A stretch of DNA of 64,000 bases, from NCBI GenBank assembly GCA_050747245.1, contig JBOGNO010000008.1:1-64000 (forward strand), read 5' to 3'. Made by a program: the position numbers and the translations under genes. The stretch's first letter is position 1. Each line of letters starts with the position of its first letter. This stretch comes from JBOGNO01 sp050747245 (lineage in GTDB: Bacteria; Acidobacteriota; Terriglobia; Acidiferrales; UBA7541). This document shows, in pieces, positions 49,738 to 59,800 of this stretch. The notes below the pieces were generated by a model. The model had not been told where the DNA came from and ran no database searches. It was given only the letters and a program-made list of their open reading frames with translations.

Positions 49738-51189
49738 TCAGCGCGAGCCGACTGTGCCGCGAACTGACTCGATGAGTTTCTCGGAGTCGTAGCCGATTCC
49801 GTCTTTGAATACGATTTCCACTTTCTCGATGTCTGCGATGGACGCAGAAGGATCGCCGTGAATGACGATCAGGTCGGCTGCGTGTCCGGGCGCGATCGAG
49901 CCGATCTCGCCCGCTTCGCCCAGATACGTCGCGCCGTTCTGCGTCACGATGTGAATAGCCTCTGCCGGCGTGAACCCCGCCTCGACCAGCAATTCAACCT
50001 CGCGCTGGTCGCCGAAACCCGGCAAATCCCCGCCGTATCCCGTCGGATCTTCCCCGGCGATGAGCAGCCCTCCCGCTTTTGCGAAGTCCCGCTCAAACTG
50101 CATTTCCTTTTGCAGCAGCACGGGCCACGGTGAATTAGCTGATTCCCCGATCAGCGTGCGGCGAGAAAGATAACTCACGCGCGCATCCTCTGTCATTGCA
50201 TCCAGCACACGCTGCTCCAGCGGCGGGCGATTGGGCGCAAAAGTTTCGAATACCGAAATCGTTGAAGTCACCGCTACGTGATGTGCCAACAACGCGTGAA
50301 TGGTTTCCTGCACATCGGGACCTTCCACGTCGATTTTCGCGAGCGTCTGCGCCGTTAATTGTTGCGACGGACATGAATCGGGCAGTTTGCCCGCATCAAA
50401 TTCCGTATCCACCATCAATCCGTGCTCCAGGTCGTCAATCCCGAGTGCCGCGGCTTCCCGAAACCCGATGGAGCAGAGATGCCCCGTCACCTTGAATCCG
50501 CGCTTGTGCGCTTCCTCGATTGCCGCGGATAGTTCTGCGCGCGTGATATGCATGTACGCTTTGAATGATGTCGCGCCTTCGTCCCCCCAGTAGGCTACCA
50601 ACTTGCGCGCGTCCTCGGGGCCGGAGAGCGTGTGCATTTGCGGCGTGTAAGCGCCTTCTCCTTCCAGATATGGCCCCGTGACGCGCATTTTCGGCCCGGG
50701 AATTTTCCCCGCATCAATCATCCTCTTGAGTTCCAGATCGGTGTATGGCTCGATGCTGCCTCCTGTGCGCGCCGTGGTGACTCCGCACGCCAGATACAGC
50801 CGTGGCGCGCTGAAGCCCAGCTCCGCATACATTGCCGCTCCGCCCGCGGGATAGAAAAAGTGTTCGTGCATCAGCACCATGCCCGGTATCACCGTGTAGC
50901 CCTTGAGGTCCAACACCTGCGCTCCAGCGGGCACGGCCGTCTTGTCCGCGGGGCCCAGCGCCGTGATCTTTCCTCCATTGATGATGATGGTCTGATCCTC
51001 CAGCGCGGCGCTGCCCGTACCATCGATCACGCGCACGTGCGCCAGTGCCACCACTGGAGCGTGCACGCGTACAAAAGGTGCCACCTCGCGAGAAATTTCT
51101 TGCACTTGTCCGGCTTGCCCTTGCGCAAGAGGCGAAAGAGTCGCTGCGCCAATAAAAATGAAAAATAATGCAGAGAGGGATTTCTTCAT
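49738..51189 (-). CDS. Secreted amidohydrolase-family protein
   Basis: 483 residues with a signal peptide (SLSALFFIFIGAATLSPLAQ). Amidohydrolase motifs: N-terminal strand ALAHVRVIDGTGSAALEDQT, HEHFF (metal HxH), a Lys in TSFKAYMHI, His in GFKVTGHLCS and DDLEHGL, and an Asp in LIAGEDPTG. The C-terminal ending APGHAADLIVIHGDPSASI is typical of imidazolonepropionase-like/prolidase-like members. The substrate is unknown. Confidence 0.9.
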   Translation of the reverse strand: MKKSLSALFFIFIGAATLSPLAQGQAGQVQEISREVAPFVRVHAPVVALAHVRVIDGTGSAALEDQTIIINGGKITALGPADKTAVPAGAQVLDLKGYTVIPGMVLMHEHFFYPAGGAAMYAELGFSAPRLYLACGVTTARTGGSIEPYTDLELKRMIDAGKIPGPKMRVTGPYLEGEGAYTPQMHTLSGPEDARKLVAYWGDEGATSFKAYMHITRAELSAAIEEAHKRGFKVTGHLCSIGFREAAALGIDDLEHGLMVDTEFDAGKLPDSCPSQQLTAQTLAKIDVEGPDVQETIHALLAHHVAVTSTISVFETFAPNRPPLEQRVLDAMTEDARVSYLSRRTLIGESANSPWPVLLQKEMQFERDFAKAGGLLIAGEDPTGYGGDLPGFGDQREVELLVEAGFTPAEAIHIVTQNGATYLGEAGEIGSIAPGHAADLIVIHGDPSASIADIEKVEIVFKDGIGYDSEKLIESVRGTVGSR

Positions 51190-51368
51190 CGCTCCAAAAT
51201 CTCCTTACACTCTTGTCCTCGCCACGTCAGAAGTCGAAACGCGCAGCACATTCTGCGAAATCCTCCGCCGCTTTGCAACCTGCCGCCCACAATTCCCTGC
51301 AAAAACGTTTCCCGAATCACGCGCGTCCGGGAGGCATATAATCGAGGGCTGCGAAAGTGAGGTACGCA

Positions 51369-52490
51369 ATGAAGATTCCGCAATTCAAGATGGAGCGCTG
51401 GCAATCGGTTTACGAAAACACCGTCGAGCTGAACATTTCCGAGAGCGGCGTGAAACCGCTCAGCTCGCAGGAGCTGATTGAAGATCCCGCGGACTTGGCG
51501 ATCATCCTCGCGACGCCGCTTGGCTATCCGCAGTCGAACGGGAGCGAAGAGCTGCGTGAACGTGTTGCGCTGCAATTTCCCGGCGCGCGCGTGGAAAATG
51601 TTTTGGTCACCACCGGCTGCGCCGAAGCCAATTTCCACGTCGCCCTCTCTCTCATCGAGTCCGGCGACGAGGTCGTTTTCATGCAGCCCAACTACATGCA
51701 GGTGGGAGGCCTCGCGCGTGGCCTTGGCGCGAACGTGAAATCCTGGTGGCTCCGCGAAAATCTTCGCTGGGCGCCCGATCTCGCCGAGCTCGATCATCTG
51801 GTCACTTCGAAGACGCGCCTTATCGTCGTTTGCAATCCCAATAATCCCACCGGTGCGGTGCTCACCGAACCGGCCATGGACGCCATTTGCCGCGCCGCTG
51901 CGAAAGTCGGCGCGTGGCTGCTCGCCGACGAAGTCTATCGCGGCGCAGAGTTCGACGGAAACCTGACGCCCACGTTTTGGGGCCGCTATGAACGCGTCCT
52001 CTGCACCGGAGGGCTCTCAAAATCTTACGGCCTGCCGGGCCTGCGCACAGGATGGGTGGTTGCGCCGGGCGATTTCTGCGCTTCACTCTGGAGCTACAAG
52101 GACTACACCACCATCAGCGCGTCGCTGCTCAGCGATCGTTTGGCCTCGCACGCGCTTGAGCCCGCGCGTCGCGACCGCCTTTTCGAACGCACGCGCTGCA
52201 TTCTGCGCGAGAACTATCCCATCCTTGCGGAGTGGCTCGCTAAGCGCGGAAGCGCTTTCGCCCACGTTCCCCCGCGCGCCGGAGCGATTGCTTGGGTTCG
52301 CTATGCGGGCACGCAGAAATCCGCCGCGCTGGCGGAAGAACTCCGCGCGCGAAAGAGCGTGCTGCTCGTGCCCGGCGAGCAATTCGAGATGGAACATTTC
52401 ATCCGCGTGGGTTTCGGATACGACGCCGGAGTTCTTCGCCACGCGCTCGAACGCATGGAAGATATTCTCGCCCGCACCACCGCCGCTTGA
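51369..52490 (+). CDS. Class I/II PLP-dependent aminotransferase
   Basis: 373 residues. Fold-type I motifs are VLVTTGCAEANFHV, VVCNPNNPTGAVL, LLADEVYRGAEF and the PLP Lys in TGGLSKSYGLPGLRTGW; a C-terminal Arg (FIRVGFGYDAG) would bind the substrate carboxylate. It probably transfers amino groups between an amino acid and a keto acid; specificity is unknown. GAGG lies six bases before the ATG. Divergent from the amidohydrolase gene. Confidence 0.9.
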   Translation: MKIPQFKMERWQSVYENTVELNISESGVKPLSSQELIEDPADLAIILATPLGYPQSNGSEELRERVALQFPGARVENVLVTTGCAEANFHVALSLIESGDEVVFMQPNYMQVGGLARGLGANVKSWWLRENLRWAPDLAELDHLVTSKTRLIVVCNPNNPTGAVLTEPAMDAICRAAAKVGAWLLADEVYRGAEFDGNLTPTFWGRYERVLCTGGLSKSYGLPGLRTGWVVAPGDFCASLWSYKDYTTISASLLSDRLASHALEPARRDRLFERTRCILRENYPILAEWLAKRGSAFAHVPPRAGAIAWVRYAGTQKSAALAEELRARKSVLLVPGEQFEMEHFIRVGFGYDAGVLRHALERMEDILARTTAA

Positions 52491-52624
52491 AGCGCTGTGC
52501 CGTCAGCATCGTTGACTTGCTGTATCTCGCGGCCTAACATGGCCGCTTTCATCCTCGCCATTCGGTTCCGCGCGAGGAAGGCGCCGACAGCCCTGTTCCG
52601 AGAAATCGCAAGCGGAGGGATTTG

Positions 52625-53461
52625 ATGAAGAAAATCCTCGTCGCCGACGACGATCGCGGCATTCGCAACCTGCTCAGGGAAGTCCTGCGTAAAGCGGGCT
52701 ACTCTGTCGCGACAACCTCCGATGGCGCCGCCGCGCTCGAGAGATTGCACAAGCAGAAATTCGATCTGCTTCTTCTCGACGTGTGGATGCCGAAAAAAAC
52801 GGGCCTCGAAATTCTTGCAGCGCTGCGTGAGAATAAATCCCGCTTGAAAGTGATCGTCATGACCGGCGACGACGCTCCTGAAACTCTCCTGCAAGCCGTG
52901 CGCGAACAAGCGTTTCATTACATTCGCAAACCGTTCGAAGTCGCCGCCATCTTGCAGATGGTTCGCGATTCGCTCGCGCGCAAGGGCGTCATCCCGCGCA
53001 TCGAAATTATTTCCGCGAAGCCTGCGTGGGTCGAGCTGCTCGTCCCCTGCACGATCGAGGCTGCCGAGCGCATCGAAGGATTCATGTCCCAGTTGAAGGC
53101 CGATCTCGCTCCCGAAGCACGTGAACTTGTCGGCCAGGCCTTCCACGAACTTTTGCTCAATGCCGTGGAGTGGGGCGGCAAGCTCAATCCACGCCGCAAA
53201 GTGCGCATCGCCTTTCTGCGCATGCGTCGCATGCTGCTTTACCGCATCGCCGACCCTGGCCAGGGTTTTCGCTTCGAAGACTTGACGCACGCCGCAGTAA
53301 ATTATTCTCCTGACGCGCCCACCGAGCACGATGAGGTGCGCAAGGAGAAGGGCATTCGTCCGGGGGGCTTCGGCCTGCTCATCACGCAGACGAACGCCGA
53401 TGAGCTGATTTACAACGAGAAGCAAAATGAAGTTGTGTTCGTGAAGTACCTCGAAGCCTGA
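52625..53461 (+). CDS. Response-regulator receiver fused to an RsbW-like ATPase domain
   Basis: 278 residues. The receiver domain (1-120) has ADDD, the phosphorylated Asp in LLLLDVWMP, VMTGDD and the Lys in YIRKPF. The second half is an HATPase_c_2-like domain (QAFHELLLNAVEWGG with the N box, IADPGQGFRFED, GGFGLLITQTNADELIYNE). Such ATPases act as anti-sigma or partner-switch kinases, so a phospho-relay may control one directly (inference). No histidine kinase is adjacent. GGAGG lies eight bases before ATG 52625. Confidence 0.88.
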   Translation: MKKILVADDDRGIRNLLREVLRKAGYSVATTSDGAAALERLHKQKFDLLLLDVWMPKKTGLEILAALRENKSRLKVIVMTGDDAPETLLQAVREQAFHYIRKPFEVAAILQMVRDSLARKGVIPRIEIISAKPAWVELLVPCTIEAAERIEGFMSQLKADLAPEARELVGQAFHELLLNAVEWGGKLNPRRKVRIAFLRMRRMLLYRIADPGQGFRFEDLTHAAVNYSPDAPTEHDEVRKEKGIRPGGFGLLITQTNADELIYNEKQNEVVFVKYLEA

Positions 53462-53466
53462 CCTCC

Positions 53467-54597
53467 TCAGCGCGCTTCGCTATTTTCCGCGAAGCACCAG
53501 TTCACGAACGCCGGTGAGAACCGGCTGGCTGTCGCGGGCGGAACGTCTTTTTCCGCGATGGGCTGGAAATCAAATTGGATTTCGCCGTCTTCGTTCACGC
53601 GGCCCAGGAGAAATCCGTACACGTTGGTGATCGCCTGCTTGGCGTACTTCGCGTCGGGCGGGAGCGCATAGCGCACCGCGCCCGCAGTGCCCACGATCCA
53701 GCCCGGCAAAACGGGTCCGAATTCCTCTCGATAGGCCTGCCATTGCGAGGAATTGAAAATGTCTTCCATGAAAAAATGCGAATGGCTCGCCAGAACGTAC
53801 ACGCGCTTCTTGGTTTTTTCGCGCCACTGGAGCAGGTCCAGGTAAACGCGGCGGCCGCTCTCCGTCTCCTGCCGCGAAATATTCATACTGTGGCCCGCTG
53901 CCAGGCTGTCGGGAAGAGCCTCGTGCATTCCCACGACCACCGTATGCACAGCGTTATCGGCATCATCGTCTGCGAGAATTTTTTCGAACCACGCGACTTG
54001 CTTATCGTCGAATTGATCTTTTGTCGCGTTGTCGAGGTAGATGAACTCCACCGCGCCGCGCCGCCAGTGATACCGCGTTAGCGCCGTGGGATCGCTGAAA
54101 TCGTATTTCTCATTGGGATTTGAAACCCAAGGCGCGTTCGGGAGTTTTGAGAATTCATTCACGAAGGCGCCGCGGCTTTTCGGCGAAATCACTTCGTGAT
54201 TGCCGATGCCGAGATAGACCGGCAAGGGGGCGAAGGCGTCCAGCTGGTAGTGCGTGAAATCTTTCCAGGCCATCGACCAGTATTCGCCCTTCTTCAGCGT
54301 TTTGCCTTCGTGTTCTTCCGCGTTCACCAGGTCTTCGTCCATTTTGTAGATCGCGCGCAGGTCGCCCAGATGCCAGTAGAATTGCACTTCGAGTTCTTTC
54401 GCCTGCTGCGCGATTGCCGGCACGACCACGTCTCCGCAATTGCGCGAATCGCCCGAGACGGCGAAAGTCCACGGGGCATCGGGAGTCGGCGCTGCGGCGC
54501 CGTGGGCTCCGCGCGAGACGGGGAGCGCGTGCAGGCTGACGATTACGCTCGCCAGCAGCAGAGTCGCGAGGGCCGCAATCATGATCTTCCGGATCAT
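53467..54597 (-). CDS. Exported calcineurin-like metallophosphoesterase
   Basis: 376 residues with a signal sequence (MIAALATLLLASVIVSLHAL). Metallophosphoesterase motifs are SGDSRN, HLGDLR, LGIGNHE, VVVGMHEALP and ASHSHFFMED, which supply the dimetal ligands and catalytic His. It should hydrolyse phosphate esters outside the cytoplasm. GGGAGAG lies seven bases before the ATG. Convergent with the receiver-ATPase gene, ending six bases away. Confidence 0.9.
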   Translation of the reverse strand: MIRKIMIAALATLLLASVIVSLHALPVSRGAHGAAAPTPDAPWTFAVSGDSRNCGDVVVPAIAQQAKELEVQFYWHLGDLRAIYKMDEDLVNAEEHEGKTLKKGEYWSMAWKDFTHYQLDAFAPLPVYLGIGNHEVISPKSRGAFVNEFSKLPNAPWVSNPNEKYDFSDPTALTRYHWRRGAVEFIYLDNATKDQFDDKQVAWFEKILADDDADNAVHTVVVGMHEALPDSLAAGHSMNISRQETESGRRVYLDLLQWREKTKKRVYVLASHSHFFMEDIFNSSQWQAYREEFGPVLPGWIVGTAGAVRYALPPDAKYAKQAITNVYGFLLGRVNEDGEIQFDFQPIAEKDVPPATASRFSPAFVNWCFAENSEAR

Positions 54598-54730
54598 TTC
54601 ATCTCTCCCGAGCCGAATTTCGAAGCGCTAAGGATACCACCCCGCCACCGAATCTATCCTGAGAATGGAGAGCCGCTCAGACGAGAAACGGCAGAGGAGC
54701 GGCCCTCTTCAAGATATGCACAGCTCGACG

Positions 54731-56194
54731 TTACTCAAACAAGTTCTTACTTGGCCTACGCGGCTTTCGAAGGAATGCCTTGGCAGAACCTCGGACAAAG
54801 CGCAACCACTGCTTCTTTCGGCTGGCGAACCTATATCGCTGCGGCGAGCCACACTCTTCTCTTGTGAAAAAAAGCACGCAAGCAACGCCGTCGAGCGCCT
54901 TCGAACTCGGATAGAGAATGCCCCGGATGACCTGACCTCCTTGAAGTTCAAATGAATGGCGGAAATACTCGGTAACTATCTGGGTTGGTGCATATTCAAT
55001 GTGTTCACGGCCATCCTTCTTTATGGCTCTTGACAGATCACGAACAAAAGAGTGCAAGAATTTGAGGATTGGTCGCCGATCACGTCGCTCGCTGAATATG
55101 CTGGGGACCGGCTCGAGGCGTGTTAGATCGAGTACAAAAAAATCCTCCAACGTGACAAAGGCTCCGACATTCACTACTTCCCGTCTCTTGAGTTTCCCGA
55201 GAATAGTTTCAGCAAGAGCCGTGAATTCGTCCAATGCACCATAGAACATCGGTATCCCGGCGGGGCTCATCCGATTGGCAATCGCCTTTCTGGGGGGTGG
55301 TGGCCCGAGGCTACGAGCCGAGCAGTAAGGTTTATTGGGCGGCCCGAGCCTTCCACGAAACAATTTAGTTGCCGCTGGTAATTCTCTAATGAGTCCAACT
55401 TCTTCGACCGCCCCGCCTATGGCGTCAAGCATTCCGCTCGCTGGAATTCCTTCTTCGCGCTCCGCCTGCAACGGCTCGATGTCCGATGTCTCAAACTCCT
55501 CGGGTTCGAGATGCATAGGGATGCCAAAACGAGTAACCATTCCGGCAGAAGTGTCGTCGCTGTCCTCACTTACCGTGACGCTCCCCGTTGCTGCGCCGGA
55601 CTCAGCCTCCTCAGCCGGCTTGGCTGAAGTGTCCACGCCCAGTATCGAAGCTGCTTTTGGTTGGTCTCGCCTCCTTCCGCGCAAATGAAACATGTATCTG
55701 GTTTTGTGTTTGACTAACTCACAGAAGTGGTTCCATCCAAACCAAAGGGCCTCGTCTTCGCTGTGGGAATAGTAGTGGCGCTGAACCCAAGTATGATCAG
55801 GCAACGCATCTATGATTTGACGCGCGAGATCCTCGTCAACAGGAGAGACATAATCCCTGACGAGATCGTACGTGTCCATTGTCTCGGCCTGGTAACCTCC
55901 CTCTGCCGACTCATATGGAATGCCTTCGGCGTCGACATTGTTCCACTCTGATTGAAATCCCTCAGCGATTACCTTTATCACGCAATCGAGTGGAGCGGCG
56001 ATCAAGTCAGTCTTCTCACCGGTGAGTTCTTCTGCCGTCAGACCGCAATAATCACAAGTCGATGTCGTTAGATTTTCCCGGACCACCTGCTTCAGAGATT
56101 CGTCCTCGAAACACTCGTAACAGACGTATTTGCCTGGAATGGACCACCAACCGCGCTCCTCTTGCTCCATCTCCCAATCTTTAGCCATACCCAT
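54731..56194 (-). CDS. HEPN/RES-type toxin-like protein, orphan
   Basis: 487 residues. The N-terminal 180 residues (two Cys pairs, CYECFED and CDYCGL, then YVSPVDEDLARQIIDAL and HYYSHSEDEALWFGWNHF) look like the HEPN/RES N-terminal domain. The second half is a RES domain (TKLFRGRLGPP, ANRMSPAGIPMFYGALDEFT, an Arg/Tyr/Ser set ending in RGILYPSSKALDGVACVLFF). RES proteins are NAD+-degrading toxins, normally paired with a Xre-type antitoxin. No antitoxin gene is visible here. Base composition is less GC-rich than the neighbours, which suggests transfer. AGGAG lies nine bases before ATG 56194. Confidence 0.8.
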   Translation of the reverse strand: MGMAKDWEMEQEERGWWSIPGKYVCYECFEDESLKQVVRENLTTSTCDYCGLTAEELTGEKTDLIAAPLDCVIKVIAEGFQSEWNNVDAEGIPYESAEGGYQAETMDTYDLVRDYVSPVDEDLARQIIDALPDHTWVQRHYYSHSEDEALWFGWNHFCELVKHKTRYMFHLRGRRRDQPKAASILGVDTSAKPAEEAESGAATGSVTVSEDSDDTSAGMVTRFGIPMHLEPEEFETSDIEPLQAEREEGIPASGMLDAIGGAVEEVGLIRELPAATKLFRGRLGPPNKPYCSARSLGPPPPRKAIANRMSPAGIPMFYGALDEFTALAETILGKLKRREVVNVGAFVTLEDFFVLDLTRLEPVPSIFSERRDRRPILKFLHSFVRDLSRAIKKDGREHIEYAPTQIVTEYFRHSFELQGGQVIRGILYPSSKALDGVACVLFFTREECGSPQRYRFASRKKQWLRFVRGSAKAFLRKPRRPSKNLFE

Positions 56195-56501
56195 GGCCGA
56201 AACTCCTACAATAAAGAGATTCTGCGACGTGGGGAGCTTATCCCTGTGAACAACGTTACGCTCTCGATACTTATTGAGTCAACAGGAGTTCATGACGCGC
56301 CCGGTCCAATGCGCACCCTTTGCGGAGTCCCATCCTCATCCTCTCGCCCCCCTTAGTGCTGAATCCTTATTTTCAATTTGACCTGGTACTGTAACTTTAC
56401 TTTCCAGATAAGATGTGTTATGCTTCCTGTGTCGCTGCGGAATCCGCAGCGGGAGGGCGGAGCGTGAGCTCCGCCTTCGAACTTTATCCCGAGGAGGCGA
56501 T

Positions 56502-56584
56502 TTCTAATCGGGACACCCTCACGAATAGAAACGCATGTAACTCACTGAAAACAAACATGGGGAGGTCGTTCTAATCGGGACAAA
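56502..56584 (+). repeat. 67-bp-period dimer repeat, copy 2
   Basis: TTCTAATCGGGACA at 56502 and 56569, with AACTCACTGAAAACAAAC starting 37 bases after the first. Same geometry as the copies at 13.3 and 56.7 kb. Confidence 0.78.
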
Positions 56585-56680
56585 TCACACGTTTTCCGCA
56601 GCGCAAATCTTGCGCGTTCCAAATTGCGAAAGGGCCCCCCAGGGCATCTGCACGTCTGGGCTGGTCTTCTGCGTTCAGAA

Positions 56681-56763
56681 TTCTAATCGAGACACACGCA
56701 GAAACAAGATTCCTTCTAACTTACTGAAAACAAACGATCGAGGCATATTCTAATCGAGACACA
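56681..56763 (+). repeat. 67-bp-period dimer repeat, copy 3
   Basis: TTCTAATCGAGACACA at 56681 and 56748, with AACTTACTGAAAACAAAC starting 37 bases after the first. It differs from copy 2 mainly at one base of the end motif and in the two linkers. Confidence 0.8.
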
Positions 56764-56835
56764 AATGCCCTATTCGAACTCGGTCTCGCAACTTCCGGGA
56801 ACGCCCCTGACATCCCGCCCTCTGCCGCCACCGGA

Positions 56836-59800
56836 TCATGGTTCGTGGGTAGTCTTTTCGAGTGGCGAGAGGGAGATGGGGGGCAAATTGGCAGATTTGA
56901 GGAGGGAGTTGGCGCGGGAGAGATCTTTGGATTTGAGGGCGGACCATTTTTCGAGGGCGGCGGAGATGACGTTTTGCGACTGAGCGAAAGCGGCGACGGC
57001 TGTTTCGCTGGGAGCGGCGTCGGCTCCTTCGACGGCGGAAAGGATTTGCGAGAGTTCGCCGCCGAGGAAGCGCAGGCTGGAAGTATCGGCGGAATCCTCG
57101 CCAAAACCGAACCCGGCAAATTCGGAGGTGTCCTGCGGGCCGCCGATGGCTTCGGCTCCGCGATCGAGCGAATCGAGCGCGGATAGCAATTCGGAATTTT
57201 CCATCCCGGCGGGCAGGCCCGCGGCAGTTTTTTTCAGAGAAACAATCTGCTGGTGGACGCGGGAGATTTCTCCGCGGGCGGAATTGACTTGGGCCTGGCG
57301 GGCGGTGATTTGCTGGGCGAGTTGGAACTGGCGCTGCAAATCGAGGAGAGGAACTTTTACGCGCGGGTCCATTTTGACGACGAGGGGCTGCGAATAGGTT
57401 TTGCCTGATGCGGTGAGTTTAACGGTGTAGTGTCCGGGCAAGGCCCAATTTCCGCCGCCAAATCCGAACATCGCGGCCATGGCGCTTCCACGGCCTTCGC
57501 CGGTGCTGGCATAGCGCAAATCCCACACCCAGCGATGCATTCCCGCTTCAGTAGAAAGCGTAGCTCCCGGGCGAATCCAATACGCGGGGATGTTCAGTTT
57601 ATTGGGATCCACATGCGGCGGGCGATCTTCGCTCGAATATTTGTGGACGGATTTGCCCGCGGCGTCGAGGATTTCAAGCGTGACTGCGCCGGACGCGGGC
57701 GAAGCGAGGTAGTAATCGAGAATCGCGCCGGTAGGAGGATTAGAAGCTACGGCGGAGCCGAAGGGCAGGGGCGTGCCGTCGAATCCGGCAATGCGCATGC
57801 GGATGGCTTCTTGCGGAACGAAGAGGAACGCACCGGAGGCCGCGCGGGCGGCGGCGATTTGGCGCAGGGGCGTGATGTCGTCAAGCACCCAGAAGCCGCG
57901 GCCGTGGGTTGCGGCGATCAGGTCATCGCCATGAATCGCGAAATCGCGGACGGAAGCGGTAGGCAGATTGAGTTGCAGCGGCTGCCAGTCGTCGCCCGAG
58001 TCGAATGAAACGTAGGCGCCGAGTTCGGTTCCGGCGAAGAGCAGGCCTTCGCGAGAGGGATCTTCGCGGACGGAATTGACGTAGCTGCCGTCGGGAATTC
58101 CCGCGGAGATGAGGTTCCACGTTTTTCCGGAGTCGGCGGTGCGATAGATGTAGGGCTTGTAGTCTTCGAGGCGATGGCGATCCACGGAGGCGAAGGCGAC
58201 AGCGGCATCGGAGCGCGAGGCCTCGATCATGGAGACTTTGCTCCAAGGGGTGAGCGCGGAGGGCGTGACGTCTTTCCAGGTCTTGCCGCCATCGCGCGTG
58301 AGATGGATCAAACCGTCATCGGTGCCGGCCCACAGCGTGGCCGCAGCAACGGGCGAGGGCGCGACGGTATAGATGACGCCGCGGCGCTTGCCGTTGGGGG
58401 CGTCGGCGGCGGTGGTCGGATCGAGATTGGGCGGCACGCCCGGATCTTCGCGCGAGAGATCGGAGCTGATGCGCTCCCAGGATTGACCGCCGTTTATAGT
58501 CTTCCACAAATACTGATCGCTGAAATAGAGGGCGTGATCGGCGGGGGAGAAAACTACGGGCAGCGTCCAAGTGCGGCGAAACGGGCCGAGGTCCGCGTGG
58601 CCGAGATTGGGAGAAATGCTGCGACCGACGTTGATGGACTGGTCGCAGCGCGAAACATCGTCGCCGAAGAGCGCGTTGGATTCCTTGGGATCCACGGCGA
58701 TGTAGCCGCTTTCGCCTCCGGCGCATGCGGGCGCCCAATCGCGGAAGGAAATTTCACCGTGAATGCTGCGCGAGGCGACTTTTACGGCGCCGCTATCCTG
58801 CTGAGCGCCGTATACCCAGTAAGGAAATTGATTGTCGGCGACGACGTGATAAATCTGCGCGGTGGGCTGGTTGTACCAGGAGCTCCACGACTTCGCGCCA
58901 TCCACGCTGACGACGACGCCCTGATCGCTCGAAAGAATCATGCGCTGGCCATCAGCGGGATAAATCCAGAGCTGATGATAATCGTCGCCGCCCGGAGCGC
59001 CTTTGATGGCGGTGAAAGATTTCCCGGCGTCGGTGGAACGATAGACGGATGTGTTGGAGATATAGAGCGTGCCGGAATCCTGGGGATCCACGACGACATT
59101 GCAGAAATACCAGCCGCGGCCCCAGATGCGCGGGTCGGCGTCAAGGAGGGACCAGGTGGCGCCGGAATCGTCGGAGCGAAAGAGGCCGCCCTTGCGCGCG
59201 TCAACAATGGCGTAAACGCGATGGGGATCGCTGGGCGCGACGGCTACACCGATGCGGCCGAGGCCTTCGGTGGGCAGGCCGTTGGTGAGCGGCTGCCAGG
59301 TGGCGCCGCCGTCGGTGGATTTGAAGAGGCCGCCGCCCGGAAGATTCGCAGGAGGATAGATGCTCCACGGAGGGCGGCGCGTGGCCCACAATGCTGCGTA
59401 AATGGTCTGCGGATTCTGAGGATCGAAGGCGAGATCGATCGCGCCGGTGTTTTCGTCCTGGTAGAGAACTTTCTGCCAAGTGGCACCGCCGTCGGTCGAG
59501 CGGAAGACTCCGCGATCGGGACTGGGGCCGTAAGCGTGTCCGAGAGCGGCGACAAAGACGACGTCAGGATTGCGCGGATCAACGAGGGCGCGGCCAATCT
59601 GGCGCGTGTCATCGAGGCCGAGGTGGCTCCAGGTCTTGCCGCCGTCGGTGGATTTGTAAACGCCATTGCCGTAGGAAATTTGCGAGCGCATGTCGGCTTC
59701 GCCGGAGCCGACATAGATGATTTTGGGATTTGAAGGAGCGACGGCAATCGCGCCAATCGAGGCGATGGACTGATGGTCGAAGATGGGAGTCCAAGTCTCG

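Larger units (their letters stand above)
56195..56835. other. Repeat-bearing intergenic region
   Basis: About 640 bases between the RES gene and the end of the BNR-repeat gene. It holds two copies of the 67-bp-period repeat (56502-56584 and 56681-56763) and a GCGGAATCCGC palindrome with a following GGAGGGCGGAGC/GCTCCGCC stem near 56436-56475. No gene seen. Confidence 0.6.

Noticed and set aside
56502..56763. CRISPR array
   Set aside because: Identical parts are only 14-17 bases, and the 'spacers' share the same central box at fixed distance, so it is a structured repeat, not repeat-spacer DNA. No cas genes.
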